Part shown: in pieces, positions 5,294 to 5,316 of the stretch
Layout of the letters: each line of letters begins with the position of its first letter
Numbering within the stretch: the first letter of the stretch is position 1
Assembly (NCBI GenBank): GCA_900551365.1
Contig: URVZ01000109.1
Coordinates: 1 to 5,316, forward strand
DNA length: 5,316 nucleotides
Reading direction: 5' to 3'
DNA from: an uncultured Collinsella sp.
GTDB lineage: Bacteria; Actinomycetota; Coriobacteriia; Coriobacteriales; Coriobacteriaceae
Program-made: the position numbers and the translations under genes
The notes under the pieces: model-generated
Database searches by the model: none
What the model was told of the DNA's origin: nothing
The model's input: only the letters and a program-made list of their open reading frames with translations

Positions 5294-5316
5294 TCTTAGG
5301 GTATAACCCACGGGCC

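Larger units (their letters stand above)
4834..5316. other. Long non-coding region upstream of the isomerase-PTS unit
   Basis: No convincing gene was found in these 483 bp. The part next to the gene (about 4900-4945) is GC-rich and could fold into the leader RNA. The stretch 4960-5125 is AT-rich and holds promoter and operator candidates. The outer part (5150-5316) holds a hairpin, short direct repeats and a terminator-like stem. A short frame on each strand stays open (plus from 5155; minus 5260 to 5081), but neither looks like a protein gene. Confidence 0.7.

Noticed and set aside
5155..5316. Plus-strand open frame from ATG 5155 to the window edge
   Set aside because: No ribosome binding site, an arginine/threonine/proline-rich composition typical of chance GC-rich frames, and it runs through the terminator hairpin.

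Overview
This 5.3 kb window holds five genes, all on the minus strand and read right to left. Together they look like a sugar uptake and catabolism cluster. The coding DNA is GC-rich (estimated by eye at around 60%), while the promoter regions are clearly AT-rich. Combined with a PTS transporter, a DeoR-family regulator and strong AGGAG-type ribosome binding sites, this suggests a GC-rich gut Gram-positive. A coriobacterium of the Collinsella type is my best guess, inferred from overall character rather than proven.

Layout in transcription order. The region 4834-5316 is non-coding. It holds a terminator-like hairpin at the far right, an operator-like site, and the probable promoter of the first unit. 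Next come a TIM-barrel sugar isomerase/epimerase (3895-4833) and, 3 bp later, a PTS EIIBC permease of the beta-glucoside type (2515-3891). A 224 bp gap with several dyads and an operator precedes a DeoR-family repressor (1547-2290). A 265 bp gap with a duplicated promoter/operator module precedes a ribulose-phosphate/allulose-phosphate 3-epimerase (628-1281) and an RpiB-type isomerase with a TTG start (79-555).

How they fit together. RpiB family enzymes can interconvert D-allose-6-phosphate and D-allulose-6-phosphate. The epimerase next to it has AlsE-like motifs, and AlsE converts D-allulose-6-phosphate to fructose-6-phosphate. The permease would deliver the sugar already phosphorylated. The simplest reading is therefore a PTS-fed pathway for D-allose, D-allulose or a related rare hexose, ending in glycolysis. 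From memory, the gene set resembles the D-allose cassette of Listeria monocytogenes (epimerase, isomerase, hypothetical protein, beta-glucoside-type PTS). The TIM-barrel protein has no assigned role. Its metal-site pattern recalls L-rhamnose/xylose isomerases, a fold in which D-allose/D-allulose interconversion is known.

The most notable non-coding signal is a shared operator-like motif, TTAATCGWTTRACC, with a central CG dyad. It occurs twice before the epimerase gene, once before the deoR gene, and once in a split form (2 bp inserted at the centre) before the TIM-barrel/PTS unit. This suggests that all three units form one regulon. The motif looks more like a LacI-family operator than a typical DeoR-family one, which leaves open which regulator binds it.
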